DNA of 64,000 bases, from positions 15,268,722 to 15,332,721 of the forward strand of contig OZ037766.1 in assembly GCA_964035545.1 (NCBI GenBank), read 5' to 3'. The DNA comes from Bugula neritina. Its lineage: Eukaryota; Bryozoa; Gymnolaemata; Cheilostomatida; Bugulidae. The notes under the pieces were generated by a model. That model was not told the DNA's origin. It worked only from the letters and a program-made list of their open reading frames with translations, and made no database searches. Of this stretch, positions 1 to 13,800 are shown one piece after another (within the stretch, counting starts at the first letter, position 1; every line of letters starts with the position of its first letter). The position numbers and the translations under genes were made by a program.

Positions 1-1822
1 GCAGTAACATCTCCAGTAAAGTCTGCAAAATAGTCTGAATCAGTGACAAAAAGTCAACATAATTAACTTAATGGCTGCAAAGATAAATAAGACTGGGTGT
101 TAGTTAGTAAAGCAATTTAAAAAAAAGAAAATTACAAGAGCATTAAAGTTATCAGAATTAGAGAGTTCATGAATGACACAAAAAATGAGCTTGACTGCTC
201 AATAATATTGAACTTATTCAAATAAATTTTCAATCTAGCAAGCTAATAAAAAAATAATGTCAGTAAAACCGGCCTCTTTAACTACCAAGACTTTAAAATT
301 TGAATCATGAAATAGATGTCAATGCAACACAATATAATATAGCAGCATTCAGTAAAATTTCAGTTACTTACTCTGTGTTGATTATCAAGAGTTGGAGTGA
401 GGTGTTGAAGCAGTAATGTCGGAATATGCTGAGGAACTGGAACTCTCTGAGCAAAGGTACGAGTTATTCTGTTGAACAACACTTGTAACATCAACTGTGA
501 TTGGTTGGCACAGGTCTATAAATACAACAGTAACCACACAGTTCATTTACGGAGCAGTTGATAATTAGTTATTAGCCCAAATATTATCTCATATCCATAA
601 ACAATGTTATAACCACCCAAGGACCCACCTGGACAAAAGCAGTGATTGCAGCAGTTAACTGCTGTTCGTTGTTAGACTGAGCAATGATTTCATCTACAGA
701 AGTTTTTATCTGGTTGTATCTCTCTTGATCTCCCAACACAGACAGAACATCTGGTACAGTGAAAGATTCCAAATCTCTTTTCAGATCATTATGTACCAGG
801 AAACGACGTGGAGTATTGAGAAGGTCTTTGATGTATGCTTCACCATGAGTTGCTAACAACTGCCTAGCTATGAGGTACCTGAGTAACATTATACATTGTA
901 GTGAGTTGCATAAAGAGCTAACGGTGTATAGAATAACCATTTGAAATGCAAAAAAAAAACAAATAATCTTATGAACCAGAGTATGATCCAGTAGACAAAT
1001 AATACCACAAACTGATGTAACAAACTGTCTAATCAACAAATATCCAGCACAGAAATAAACTTCTTCACCCACCAAGGCTGCTTGTTCCCCTCTCTGTTCA
1101 TTTTCTCCAGTAGCTTCTGTAATGATGACTCTAGTCCTCGTAGGCTACGAGCTGGCAGGTCCAAGTCAGAGGTGAGAAGGTCGACAGCCATGTTGATTAC
1201 CATGTGTAGTTTAGCTATGTTCTTCAGCATCTGCACTGATACTACGGCTGTATCATCCATGTGGCTGGTGAGCATCTTCAGTTGAATAGACAACTCTGCA
1301 GGATCCCTCATGACCTGTGGAGTTGTTAGATCCTAAAAGAAATTATCAACAGGTGCATTTCTGAACAGTTTATTGAATTCAACAAAATATGAAAATTAGG
1401 TACTCATCGAGTTATTTTCGTTGATGAAAACATGTGGTAAGCAAGTTTTAGAATAAGATCTCACCTTCCAGCAGTCTATAAACAGAACCATGGTTTGTAG
1501 CTGATGGTCTCCAGAATGTGGTGTAGACTGGAGAACATGATTCAGATAGCGCTCTACCAACTCCGTCTGAGAACATCGCAGCAACAGTTTGAGTAGAAAT
1601 GATCTGAGAACAGGGGTTGGATCCACCACTTCTTGACTGTTGAATAAACTGAACTGTTTGGTTGTCTCTCCACCCTTGGCAGCCACACAGTCCAGCAGCC
1701 ATCTTATGATCTCATCATCAGGATCTCTTTCCTCTTCATTGAACACCATGTCAGACACAAAAGCGACAAAAAAGTTGTTGATTCTCCTTCTTAAACCTTT
1801 GAAAGAAGCCAATCTTTCTTCT
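1..1822 (-). CDS. RNF213: RNF213-like exons 78-82: region after the RING, truncated by the window edge
   Basis: The exons are 1465-1822, 1073-1332, 629-878, 372-515 and 1-22 (incomplete). Anchors are INNFFVAFVSDMVFNEEE (human CNSFFVDLVSTICFKDN), PVLRSFLLKLLLRCS (human PVIRSVILKLLLKYS), VLFIDCW (human MLFINCL) and YLIARQLLATHGEAYIKDL (human YLVRKLSSQRGMEFVQGL). The phases are 0, 2, 0 and 0, and the last exon opens with TLLEMLL. In exon 79 the donor TTG/gtgggt is preferred because it alone leaves phase 2 for the next exon. Human RNF213 has some 800 further residues beyond this point, including the RZ finger; they must lie to the left of the window. Confidence 0.88.
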
Positions 1823-4800
1823 CTGTAGAAATGAACAGGTTTAATGATCAAGAGAGCATTATTTATAGCTTCTCACAAACTGCAATACACACACCACACT
1901 ACTTACTCTATATCATCTGCAGATGGCCTGTATTGAAAATCTGAAGGAATCTCGTCACCACAAATAGTGCAGAGTCTTCGGCCAATCACACAACTGTCAC
2001 ATATGATGTCATTGCATGGCAGTTGAACAGGTGAGTCCAGTGTTTGTTGACATATGGGACAGTCTTTTGGGCAGTCTCTAAAGTTAGCAAAATTTCATTA
2101 TATTTTGAATATAAACTTCAAAAGCAATGACATTGGAAGAGCAGATAAACTATATAACAAGATTTAACATGCATAAATAAATATATAATTTTACAGCTAC
2201 CCTGCAGGCCTACAGCCCTCTAGGTAAGGAATCAGTATACAACTTTATAATCCAAAATACCAAAATACTTACAAACCTCTTTCACATAAAATGCAAAATA
2301 TACAAGTCAAGATTTTTTTAATGTATAATTTTAGCCCCATTCCTTTTATTTCAGAATAAAACTTACTTGTAGAGACCTCGAATCCCTAGAGCTACAGTTT
2401 CTTTGAGCGATTCCACTACTCGATTAAAAGCTTGAAACTCACAAAACTCCACGCTGGTGATACTCTGTTAACAATAAAGTAATGTTATCAACCAATCAGC
2501 TGCTGCATATACAGTACCATGTATTTTAATTAAACTGTTGATTCTGAAAGATTATAATAAATTGCTATTAGTTTAGGCAGTATTCATTCTAGATATGCTT
2601 GCTGCTCACGCTAACACACTACTTATTATATATGTACTTATTACAAAATGCCTTTAACCTGCTTATATCAACTTGAAAAAGTTTCTGCTAAAAAGTTAAA
2701 ACAAATTATTCAAATTTAGCACTAAATCAAGCTAGCCAACTTGCTTACTTACTTGCAATGCAACATTCATGAAGGTTAAAAATACAATTCACTATATCAA
2801 TGTTGCATACTATAATTTAGATACTTGAGCTCAGGTTTTGCAACCATAACGAAGAAAATCACATCAAAATTAAATAAAATTACATTAAAAGAAGCTTAAA
2901 AATGCACACGAACAATAAAATAGTACATTTGAAATACAACATTAATAAAAAGTTTTAGCAACTCTTACTTTAACGAAGAAGGTGAGGTTGTAAGGCTTTC
3001 TGCGGCCATCTTTGCTTGCCACTTTTGGACTTGGTACGATGACATGTTCAACATATAACTTTTTGATCTTCAACCTCAACCATGTCTCTCTACAAGCCAT
3101 ACACGAACTGAGATGCATATTTTTGAATACAATTGCTAGTCTGCTATAACTATACTAAGAAACTCGAACTGAATAACATCACTTATTAAATTTGATCTTG
3201 TATAAGAGGAAAACTCTTAATGCTAATAAACTCAAGTATTCGAAGTAAGAGGAAGAGGAGATGTGCTTAACCCTCTAGGCCCCACCTTCTAAAGGAGGGG
3301 ACATATGAACTGAAAGCCATCTTTCTGTATCACCGTACAAGTTTTGTTTGAGACTCACCAAAATTTTACTCAATACGTTTTTGATATACCAACATTTTAG
3401 GATTTGAATATTTCTTACAACAAGTAACGTTTTAAACCCAGATGTTGAAAAGTTTTTGTACAACTGGTTAAAGTAGTCCAACAAAAAAGTACGTTAATTG
3501 ATTATTCATAATAGCACATGCTTGAAACTCCTCATTTATAATATCTGTAATATTTCGCTTACCTGTTCAGCTCTGCATAATCTGCCACTTGCTTCAACAC
3601 CTGCTCACACCTGTCTACTTTATTCACCCAACTCTCAGGTGCTGACAAAAGCGGTTTCAATTTTGCTTCTATAAAATCTTTCACCAGCCATTCCAGGGCT
3701 AGCAGATCGCATGACTGTGTAAGTAGAGAATGTAAAGTGGTGAAATGGTGCCAGCTTGTGTGTAAAATCTTTTAGCGAATTGATGCAAGATAATGTTTAA
3801 ATGTAGTCTCAGTTATCAATTATAACAAGTAATTAACAAGTTAAATTCAGTTTTACATACATCATAGTATTAGAAAACAAGAATACAATTATTGCTATGT
3901 CATCTTTGAGTTGAATTTGAAATGATTAAAGATTATGATTTAAGATCTGCATATCCTAAACGAAAATTTATACATTATGAATCACAAATATTTTCAGGGG
4001 TTCTTCTTTGCTAAAAATTATCCATTAAATAGCTAATGTTAAAAGTGGGTTTAACTGAGTCATCAGCCAACAAAATCAATGTTTACCTTTGCAGCTTCTG
4101 GTGTTTCTTCCATCTGACCTTTGACGTAACCAGTGAGTTTAGCTGAGTCATCAGCCAATGATACGAGGTCAGTCAGCCTCTCAAACACTGGCCTTAGCTC
4201 TTCATATGCTAAGTTGATGTGCACAAAAGTAGCTTTTTCCACTGATATATTTGATTTTATCCACAGCATAATAGAGTTTCCCACAATCTAAAGCATGATA
4301 AACTTAATATAGCTCATTGGTAACACAAACAGCCATAAATGCATGAGCACAGAAAGTAACAGTTGCTGAGGTAGCAAATACATAATTATGCTAAATGATT
4401 TTCGATAGCTATAAAACCTTCAGTAAACACAGTTTTAGCAATTACTTGGTTGTAGGCATTGTAAAAGTAGCCTCAATATGTACAAATAGTAGGAATAAGC
4501 AAAATTTTGAAGATTAATATATAATTAATTATATTAATATAATATACATTTATATATTAATATGAATTTCAAATATACTTATGAAATTTGCAAGAAATTG
4601 TTTTATTAAAAACATATCAAAGCTTTCAATAATTGTTCTCGTAAATCATTTCAACTTCACTATTGTAAAGTCATTGAGGAGTTTTATAACAGTGTTTGTT
4701 TTCATCAGTAAAGGGAATGGTGCACTATACTAGGTTTACAGTGTATTCATTGAAGAAATAGGTAAATTAATACATTATTTAAAGAAAAATCTGCTCATGA

Positions 4801-7800
4801 AGTGTTGCTAAAATTACATAAGTTCTCAGAGTTATCTTACCAAGTGCTCATCTCTATCAGTACAAGGGTGTGTCATGTACACAAAATCTTTAATGTAAGC
4901 ATCAAGAAGCACTGAAAGGTTACATCTGGCACCACTCAATATTCTGCCAATATCTGTCATCTTGAACTCATTCAACACGTTTTCGATTGGTGAGCCTATC
5001 AAAATACCAAGCATTAGTAAGTGCAGCCCTTAACAGCATTCATACAGCATTCATTAATGAGTTGTCAAAATACTACACATGCATGTGTTTCCTAATTCTA
5101 TTCACCTAAAACACAATTTACAATGAGTTGGGTTACCATAAACATTTACAAAAGCTGTCTAGTTTTACAAAAACTACTTTAAAATAGATATAACATCCAT
5201 GATTTACTAGAATTCAGATTAGGAACTACTTCCACGATAGAGTAACGAGAACATAAAATAGTCAGATATTTGATTCCATCCATATTGCTAGTGTATTATT
5301 AGCAGCCTTTTTGTACCATGGATGATCAATAACAATTTAGAAACTACAAATAACCCCCTTATAACAACAACACTACAAAACTACGAATAACATAAAACCA
5401 AACGAATCCATTAGGACATACCAAAATCAGAGTTTTGATGATCAACAAGCTGTATCTTATCAATAGTTTCTTTAACAATCCAAGAGAAAGGAAGGTTCAG
5501 TGAAAAGCCCTGAGTACCATGGCCAGCTACGTGGATTGCGTATGACTTTGGCAGTTTCTACAGAAAAACCATTGTCAAGCTAATTTAACAATATAAAACT
5601 ATATTATGTGTATGTTGAATTATACTCTGAGAAAGCAAACAAATCTAATTTTTGTGACAAGTAAAATCAACGTAGGATCACTGCAAAACACCTGAGAGCT
5701 GACAGTTTTGTACCAAAAGTAAAACTCTTACAGAGCGACTTCCAGGAGTCTCAAAATTGTCTATTCTACTGATTATATAATCAAAGTTTAGTCCCAGTTT
5801 GTGAGCTTGTTCAAATATCTGTAGCCAGAGAGAACGGAAATCAGCGGATTGACTCAGAATTAGCAGGTTTTGTCTGACATCAATGAATGAGATGACGGCA
5901 GCCAGTGCAGGTACAAAGGCTCTTTCCAGAGCATCTTCTAGAGAGTGTCTAAAATTAGGCAGCATATTATAAAATGCAATCTTTCTGAAGATACAATGAA
6001 GGTGTGTCTAAAATAAAAATTGCAACACCAGGATGAAATTCTATATAGACAGAAAAGTACTGTCAAGTGACTAAGGAGTGAGTAATGTAAATAAAGTGAC
6101 CAAGGAGTGAGTAATAACGTCAAGTGGCTAAGGAGAGAGTAACGAATATCAAGTAACTAAGGAGGGAGTAATGAATATCAAGTGACTAAGGAGAGAGTAA
6201 TGAATATCAAGTGACTAAGAAATGAGTAATGAATATCAAGTGACTAAAGAGTGAGTAATGAATATTAAGTGACTAAGGAGGGAGTAAAGAATGTCAAGTG
6301 ACTAAGGAGTGAGTAATGAATAGCAAGTGACTAAGGAGTGAGTAATAACGTCAAGTGGCTAAGGAGAGAGTAATGAATATCAAGTAACTAAGGAGGGAGT
6401 AATGAATATCAAGTGACTAAGGAGAGAGTAATGAATATCAAGTGACTAAGAAGTGAGTAATGAATATCAAGTGACTAAAGAGTGAGTAATGAATATTAAG
6501 TGACTAAGGAGGGAGTAAAGAATGTCAAGTGACTAAGGAGTGAGTAATGAATATTAAGTGACTAAGGAGGGGGTAAAGAATGTCAAGTGACTAAGGAGTG
6601 AGTAATGTCACTAGTTACATGAGGTGTACCTGAGAGTTTCAGACTCCTTCATGTTGCTGGCTTTAGCAGCATCATCCTTAACCCACTTCAAAGAGGTGAA
6701 ATTCAATTCGTCTTGATGTTTTAGCAAACTTTGAACATGTCCAAGAAAGAGTCTTCTAAACTCGTCTATATTTACATAAACGATCGTACAGCCAAGTAGA
6801 AATATAATGCTGAAACATCATATTGATTATTAATTACACGAAATTTTGAGAATAGCATAAAATATATACTGAAATCTGCAGGCATGTGTTTGTAGTTTTA
6901 CATAATAAGCTGAGGCATTATCTCTACGGCTAGTTGCCAGCAGATAGATGATGTGCAGGTTGAGTCATTCTTGTAAAAACAAATTTTATGCTACTAATAG
7001 CAGTGAAAAAAGTTAATTCAATTTTTATTGTAGATTTTGATTTGGAAGGCGAGGTTGAAATTCTTGTGAGAACATAACTTAGTTTGCTACATTTTTTATA
7101 AACTAGAAAATAGGCTTTTTTTCCGATTTTTCCATTACTGCACCTACATAAATGCTGCATGCTTATCATTAATAACGGTCTAGTCATATGAAGCATATTA
7201 TACCACTCAAAAACTTTTTGTAAAAATTGGAAAATAAAATTAGTTTACACATGCAAAGTTTATGCAGCAAATATGTTGAAAAAACTCTTGCAGTAGCCAT
7301 GTAATTGACTTGGCACAATTTAGCGAACCCAGTTTCAAATTTTATTTTCCATATCCTATCAACTACAAATTGTTAAGAATATCAAGAGTGACATTCCAGA
7401 ATGAAATATTTTATACGATGGACAGTAAAGACGTCTGCAAATACAGTTAATTACTCCAGTGAACGCTCTGAATGGCAATGTATTGTGTGAGGCAAGGTAG
7501 CTCCTGCAGTAGAGTTTTACCACATGCAGTTTATCAAACAAACCGTTGCTTCATGTGTTAACACCTTAATAGTAAAATGTGTACTGAACCCTCTTCTCTC
7601 TGGGGTGTTGATATCTACCTAAATTCTCATAAAGCTACAAATCAGCTAAAACTTGCAAAGCAAAGCATTTACGTTGTGAATACCACTTCACACTAGAACT
7701 AAAACTATTCTCTAAAAATACAGATAGAATCTTAATATCATTTTACCATGGTTACGGAGAGTTTCTTTTAAATTCCTGAGTCGGTCATAGTGTTGATCAG

Positions 7801-10800
7801 CTTTGATGACAGACACTGCAGTAGGCAGACATCTTGTGATAATAAAGTTCAAAAGATCAGGTGCCACACTGTCACGTCTACCGACAGTTTGTGGAGCAGC
7901 AGGTTGGTATGTAGGAATGCCATCCATATTTTCTTCCTAAAACCACATAAAAATTAGAGATAATGCAGACACTTCAACTCAAAGTATAAACAGTAACAGG
8001 AAAAAAAAACAAAAACTGGGGGCCAAAGCCACTAACCCCAAACTAGTAAACTGTTGGACAAAATTGGCTATACCATCATTATTTCAAACCACAGCACCTA
8101 CTGTGTTCACATTATGTATTTTAGCAAATCAGAGCTTAAGTGACCAAATTATTTTGTATCTTAATTTCATTCTATGATGTAAGTTAAACAATTAGCCAAT
8201 CGAAGCTTGGTGTTTGTTCTATATCTGTTCAAAGTATTATGCGATTTCAGGTAAACATTTTAAATTCATTTATTTATATACAACTACAAATATTTTATTC
8301 ATTTCCGAACTAATAATAAAATTGATCAAAATCCAAATATAAAAGTTCAATATTGCAAATTTTTTTAGTTTTTATTACCATTATCATTGATATTTAGCAT
8401 TATAAACGAGAATTTTTTTATCAATTTATTGTTATTAACCTGTCCTAAACAATATAGTGTATTAATGGTTGGTCATTTATAATAATTTTTGATTACATCA
8501 GTTGCAACATTTAAAAAGTGCAAATTTAAAACCACAATTTTCACCCCACAGCTTTGTGCTGGTCACTGGCTAGATAGAAATCTTGCATTTTTCTAATAAA
8601 TTCTATATATTTTAAGTACCACAAGCTAAAAATTACCAGCTAGAAAAAATGAATTTAAGTATTCTCATGCCAAGTAAACACAAGTTTCATCGATACAGTT
8701 GATTGGCGACACATACCACTGACATGTTGTCATCCATACCATCAGCCTCTTCAGTTAGAAAAGCTAATATCTGACTGGGACTGAGATGAAGACATTCTTG
8801 CAGAGATGGCAAACTAACTTCAGGAGATTTCGGGTCATCAATATGAACAGTTCTCCATCTTCCACCTGTCAGCAAACAAAATAATAATACAATAGAATCA
8901 GCATAAGATTATGCACTAAAGTATAAAGTTCTAAAACTATGAAGAACTTAGTAGATAATATTTCCAAAATTGAGGGAATTTAAAAAAAATTCTATTATAT
9001 AAAAAAGGCTGTTACACGTTAGACATGACAATAATTAATATAAAACTGAGTAAGTATTTGAAGTGTGCCCATGTTACTAGTTGGAAGCAGTAGTACCTAA
9101 ATAAAAAGTTTTAAAAATGGAAAATTACTGTTGAAAGCAAATATTAGGCATCAACACCAGCCAATAGTAAAATAACTGTTGAGCTACAACACCTTGTGAG
9201 CCGGTGAAGGTGTGACCTCTGGGAATGTTCAAGAGAAGAATAGTGTGAGTGGGAGTGTGTTCTCTTTCCTGGGCAGCCTCACTTTCACGCTGAATTATAA
9301 ACCTGACTGAATCCAGGAGCTCTGTGTTCTCATTGGCCAATTCACATTGGATGAGTAACAGCTTACACTTGTATGAAGCCTCATACACTAATCTGTAGCA
9401 GAGACACAAGATGTGGTCATGGTTCATAACTAGAAATTGAACTGCAAATTCATCCAAGAGCATTGACACGAGTAATGATTTAAGTTTACTTATCTTACTT
9501 AAAAACTTCACTTTTCTGCTCAACTGACTAAACAAACTTCAAAATTTTGTCTAATTGCAGTTAGAATTGTTTAAATAGATTAAAAATAAGCATCATAAAT
9601 TATTTTGAGATACATTTTGATAACTAAAATTTGACAAAATATTATGTCTTTAATATGATTAAACATAGGAACTGTGTTAAATCCATCACTTTAAAAATAC
9701 AATTTTCAGTTTTACCTCTATACAAACCTACTTAATATTTAAAACCAAACTATTAAGTCTCTATTCGCAAAAAGTAGATTAATCAATATCAACTAAGGTA
9801 ATGCCAGTGCTAGCAGTTAATAACTGATGATGCAATGAAGTCAAAATGAGTTTTAATATTAATAATCTTTAATCGACTTGATAAAAAAGCGGTTCCCACC
9901 TTCTAATTAAGTGTGCTACTTTTAAAGCCTGATGAGACTTTAATTAGGATTTCTCACTCTGAATGTAAACTTGGCTAAATTCAGCCAACTTATGGACCTA
10001 ATTTATCAGGGGTAAAATCCCATACATATTGGGATATATGACTGGCATATAAATTAACAAATTCAGTTTATATTATTGCTCACCTAATATAGTCTGTGAA
10101 CTGATCTTCTTTAGCGAAATCTTTTAAGAAATGTGACCACATTGCGACATCAGCGTGCACATATTTTAATCCACGAGCTAACAGCGCCACATCCTGTTGA
10201 CCAAGCAGCTCGGCGAAAGAGGTAACCTTTTAAAACCATAAACACAAAGACTTCAATTTTTAGTTAAACTTAAACAAAGACTGGTAGCATTTGAGAACAC
10301 AGGGAAACATCACACTTATATGAGAAAGATTTATACAAACACAACACAAATATCACAACATGTGTAGTGTTTGAACTTTTCAGCTGAAGCACATGGATGA
10401 GGTAAGATACCTGGATGTAGAGGTTGGTAGAAGAAGTCAGGTTTACTTCCTGACTGAGATATTGAATTAGACTTTCATGAGATTGCTGAGTCATATAAAC
10501 ATCCTGAATCTGACCAGCCTCAGCTTGTAGGCGTGTCCTGTCTAGGCGTAGCACCGCCTCTCCAGTAGCACACTGAAGCATGTAAAACTTTGCCCTTTCC
10601 AGCACCTGGAAAACAATTCGTAAATGAGAAATATGCTTAATTTCACTGCATATGGCAAGCAAGAAAACAACTTTCAAAACTACATACTTCTTTATGCCAT
10701 CCAGGAGTTGCCTGTTCAACATCAGCAGTTGCTTGTCTAACGGCAATAGCAGTTGTCTCGGTGCTGTACCCAATAAAAGTATTCTCAGTGGTGCAGTTCT

Positions 10801-13800
10801 CAAAGTACTGTCTGTAACAGACAACACACCACGTACAGATGTGGACAGAGAAATATTCTTAAGTTATTATAAATCAATGGTGCAACTCAGCTAGCCCTTG
10901 TTTCGAAACTATCAATAACGCATTTCATTAAATGCCAATTTGTGTACATAACTAAAAAAAATGAATATGTATTAATGTGGTTGTGGGCCTACAATATGTG
11001 TCAAGATCCTTATTTATTTTCAATATATAAAATGTAGTAAAACATTAGCATCTGATTGAGAAAATTATAAAACCTTTTCTCTAAAGCAGCTGTATCTATT
11101 GTCCACTCAAACTCAGCATCAAGCACCTCATCACAGTCATCAACAGGACATTGGTGAGTGTCAGCTCTGAATATTCTCTCCCGGCAGCAGGGGCCAATGT
11201 AGTGATCACATGGCAACTTGAAAGGTTGGTTCAGCTCAATATCACATCCTAGGCAATGCGACGGACAGACATTTCTAAAAATACAAACATAATGGCTAGT
11301 AATGTTCACTTAAAGCAATATATAAATATAAATCTAACATGTCAAATAAATATTTAAACAAAGACATGTAAGTGTATAGAGTGTAAGAATGATTCTATAA
11401 CATCACTACTCAATTCAGGTATTGCTGTAAAACATCGCACTCAACCTGATCACTAAACCATTTAAATGTAGATTATAAGATGACTACTTGTGAACAGATG
11501 AGGGTGTGACAAAATTCTGAGCCCATTTCTCCAGCTCTCTCTTCACTTGCTTCTGTTCATCTGTGAGAAGTGAAGTAGCAGAAACGTAGTGTTTCTCCAG
11601 ACGGTTAATGAGAGGAATTGGAAACTGGGAGTGTACTTTGTTCTTGTCGGCTATCACCACCAGTCTGTTGATAAACCACACTTTTTAAAAATAAGATTAT
11701 GATAAAATACTGCAAACTGATAGGCAACTTTCCAACTAATGCAGCATTAAAACAACAGCTAGCACTAACTTTAACATAACATAAATAATAGTCAACTGGT
11801 ACAAATAAGCTGATCATATTTCTTGTAAGTGAAACTAGCAGAATGGTATAACATCATAACGATAGGATATATAAGCATAGCTCCAGTACCCAGGATGCAT
11901 AGGCAACCAGAATTAGACATCAGAACTAAGCAATATATTATTCGGGGTATAAAAATAGTCGTCAGTGAAACATATACTTCACAGCTAACAGCAACAAAAA
12001 CAGCTCTCTCACCGGAACTTGTCATTGACGAAAGTCTTGACTCTGTGAGTGCCAAGCCCAAGATCTACAAACTTTCTGTCCCCCCAAGTAGAGAAGTACT
12101 GGTTGAGGGCGTCATATAGACTCTCGTACAGATCATCAAGATTGAGTAGGATCACAGGTTTACCCATGTCCATGCATGTCTTTATTCTGTAGATGTTGTG
12201 ACACACCTACCAATGTATTCCAGAGTCTGGTGAGTGGAAGCATGCGAAACTAATTGTAGGTACAACAATTTGATTCTCAAACTTCGATAAGAGATATAAA
12301 CTGACACTACTGAACACAACAGAACTATACCAGAACCGCTTCTGTGTAATAGAAAGTCATATATCTGGACTAAGTGTAGGATAGAACCAACCTGAGTGTA
12401 GGTTACATCATCTCTAAACTTGCTTCCAAACACGACCTCTGGCTGCTGGTTGTGAGTTGAGAACTCATCCATTATGATACTGAGGACACTGAGATTCTCT
12501 GTCAGAATCAGCAGATATCTGCTCTCCATCCTACAGTATTTATCATACAGTATTAGAAGTCTATTTATATTCTATCATATCTATATGTTAAAGTAATGAC
12601 AAACATCAATGGCTATGGTAATTTACCCAGGAGCTGCAGTATCTTGGCCAGAAAGACTGGACTGAATCAGGCCAATAGAGTCAATAGGAGGACGGCCATC
12701 TTCCTGATGAGGAAGTGTGTCTAATGCCCTGCAATGTTCCCTGAAGACATCCATTGGGTCGAATGAATCAGTGTCAAACCCTCCAAAGTTACGCCGTATG
12801 CTGTGCTCTAACTGATTTCTGTTAATGGTGCCATTGTTGCCAGACGCAAAACTTGTCACCATTTTCATCAAACTAAAAATTATAATAATAGAAGAACAAG
12901 TTAAAAAAATGAATAGAGTTTCCAAGAAAACAGTGTTGAAGAAATAAGGCGCAGTTGTTTCTAGTGGAGAAGCCCGTCATTCAACTACTAAGTAACATTT
13001 AAAACTGGAAATAGAATCTTACAAAAAACTGCCTGTTAAATCCTGAAGTACATAAGTTCTTTATTTTCAAAATTAATAAAATTGTAGGGTTCAGCAGTCA
13101 AACTTTATCACATTTAGAAATTTTTACGCGCAAAAATGATTTTTATTCATCAAATTACATCTACAAACCTATAGAAATCTCGCAGTCCATAAAATTCTGT
13201 TAGATTTCTTGCTTCTGGCTTTTGCACTTCACAAATCTCCAAGTAACCCTTAGCCAATGGCGCAATGTAGTTGGCAAAATTTTGGAAAGTCTTACCACCA
13301 ATTTCTCTGCAAAAAATTAACCAGGTTAGTGTGGCCAACATAGCTGAATCCGCGAATTTCGAAAATGACAATTGGAAAACACCTATTTAGAAAATGGACA
13401 ATTGGAAAATAAATATTTGGAAAATGACATTTGGAAAATGAAAAATATTCAACATGGCCTAGTCCAGATGGGGCATTTAGTATCTGGTCGAGTTCAAAAA
13501 GCTTTTTGTAAATGTGAACAATTGTAAATTAGAACTACTCGGTAACTAATTCTACTTCCATGATAGCCTAACTGATTTGGCAATTATATTTATTTTTAAA
13601 AGCTTTTTGGAATCAACTAGATGTCATACAACCCCTCAGGACTATACCATGTTGAATATTTTTCATTTTCCAAATGTATATTTTCCAATTGTCTATTTTC
13701 CAATTGTCCTTTTCCGAATGTCATGTCACCAACATAGCTAGCCCAACAACAAAAGTACTTCACAGGTTTTATTAGTAATAAATACTTGGCAATCTGTTCC

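Noticed and set aside
1-11309. Two separate tandem RNF213-like genes, explaining two RINGs
   Set aside because: Segments between the two RINGs follow the human E3 module once and in order, phases chain without a stop or new start, and there is no second AAA core.
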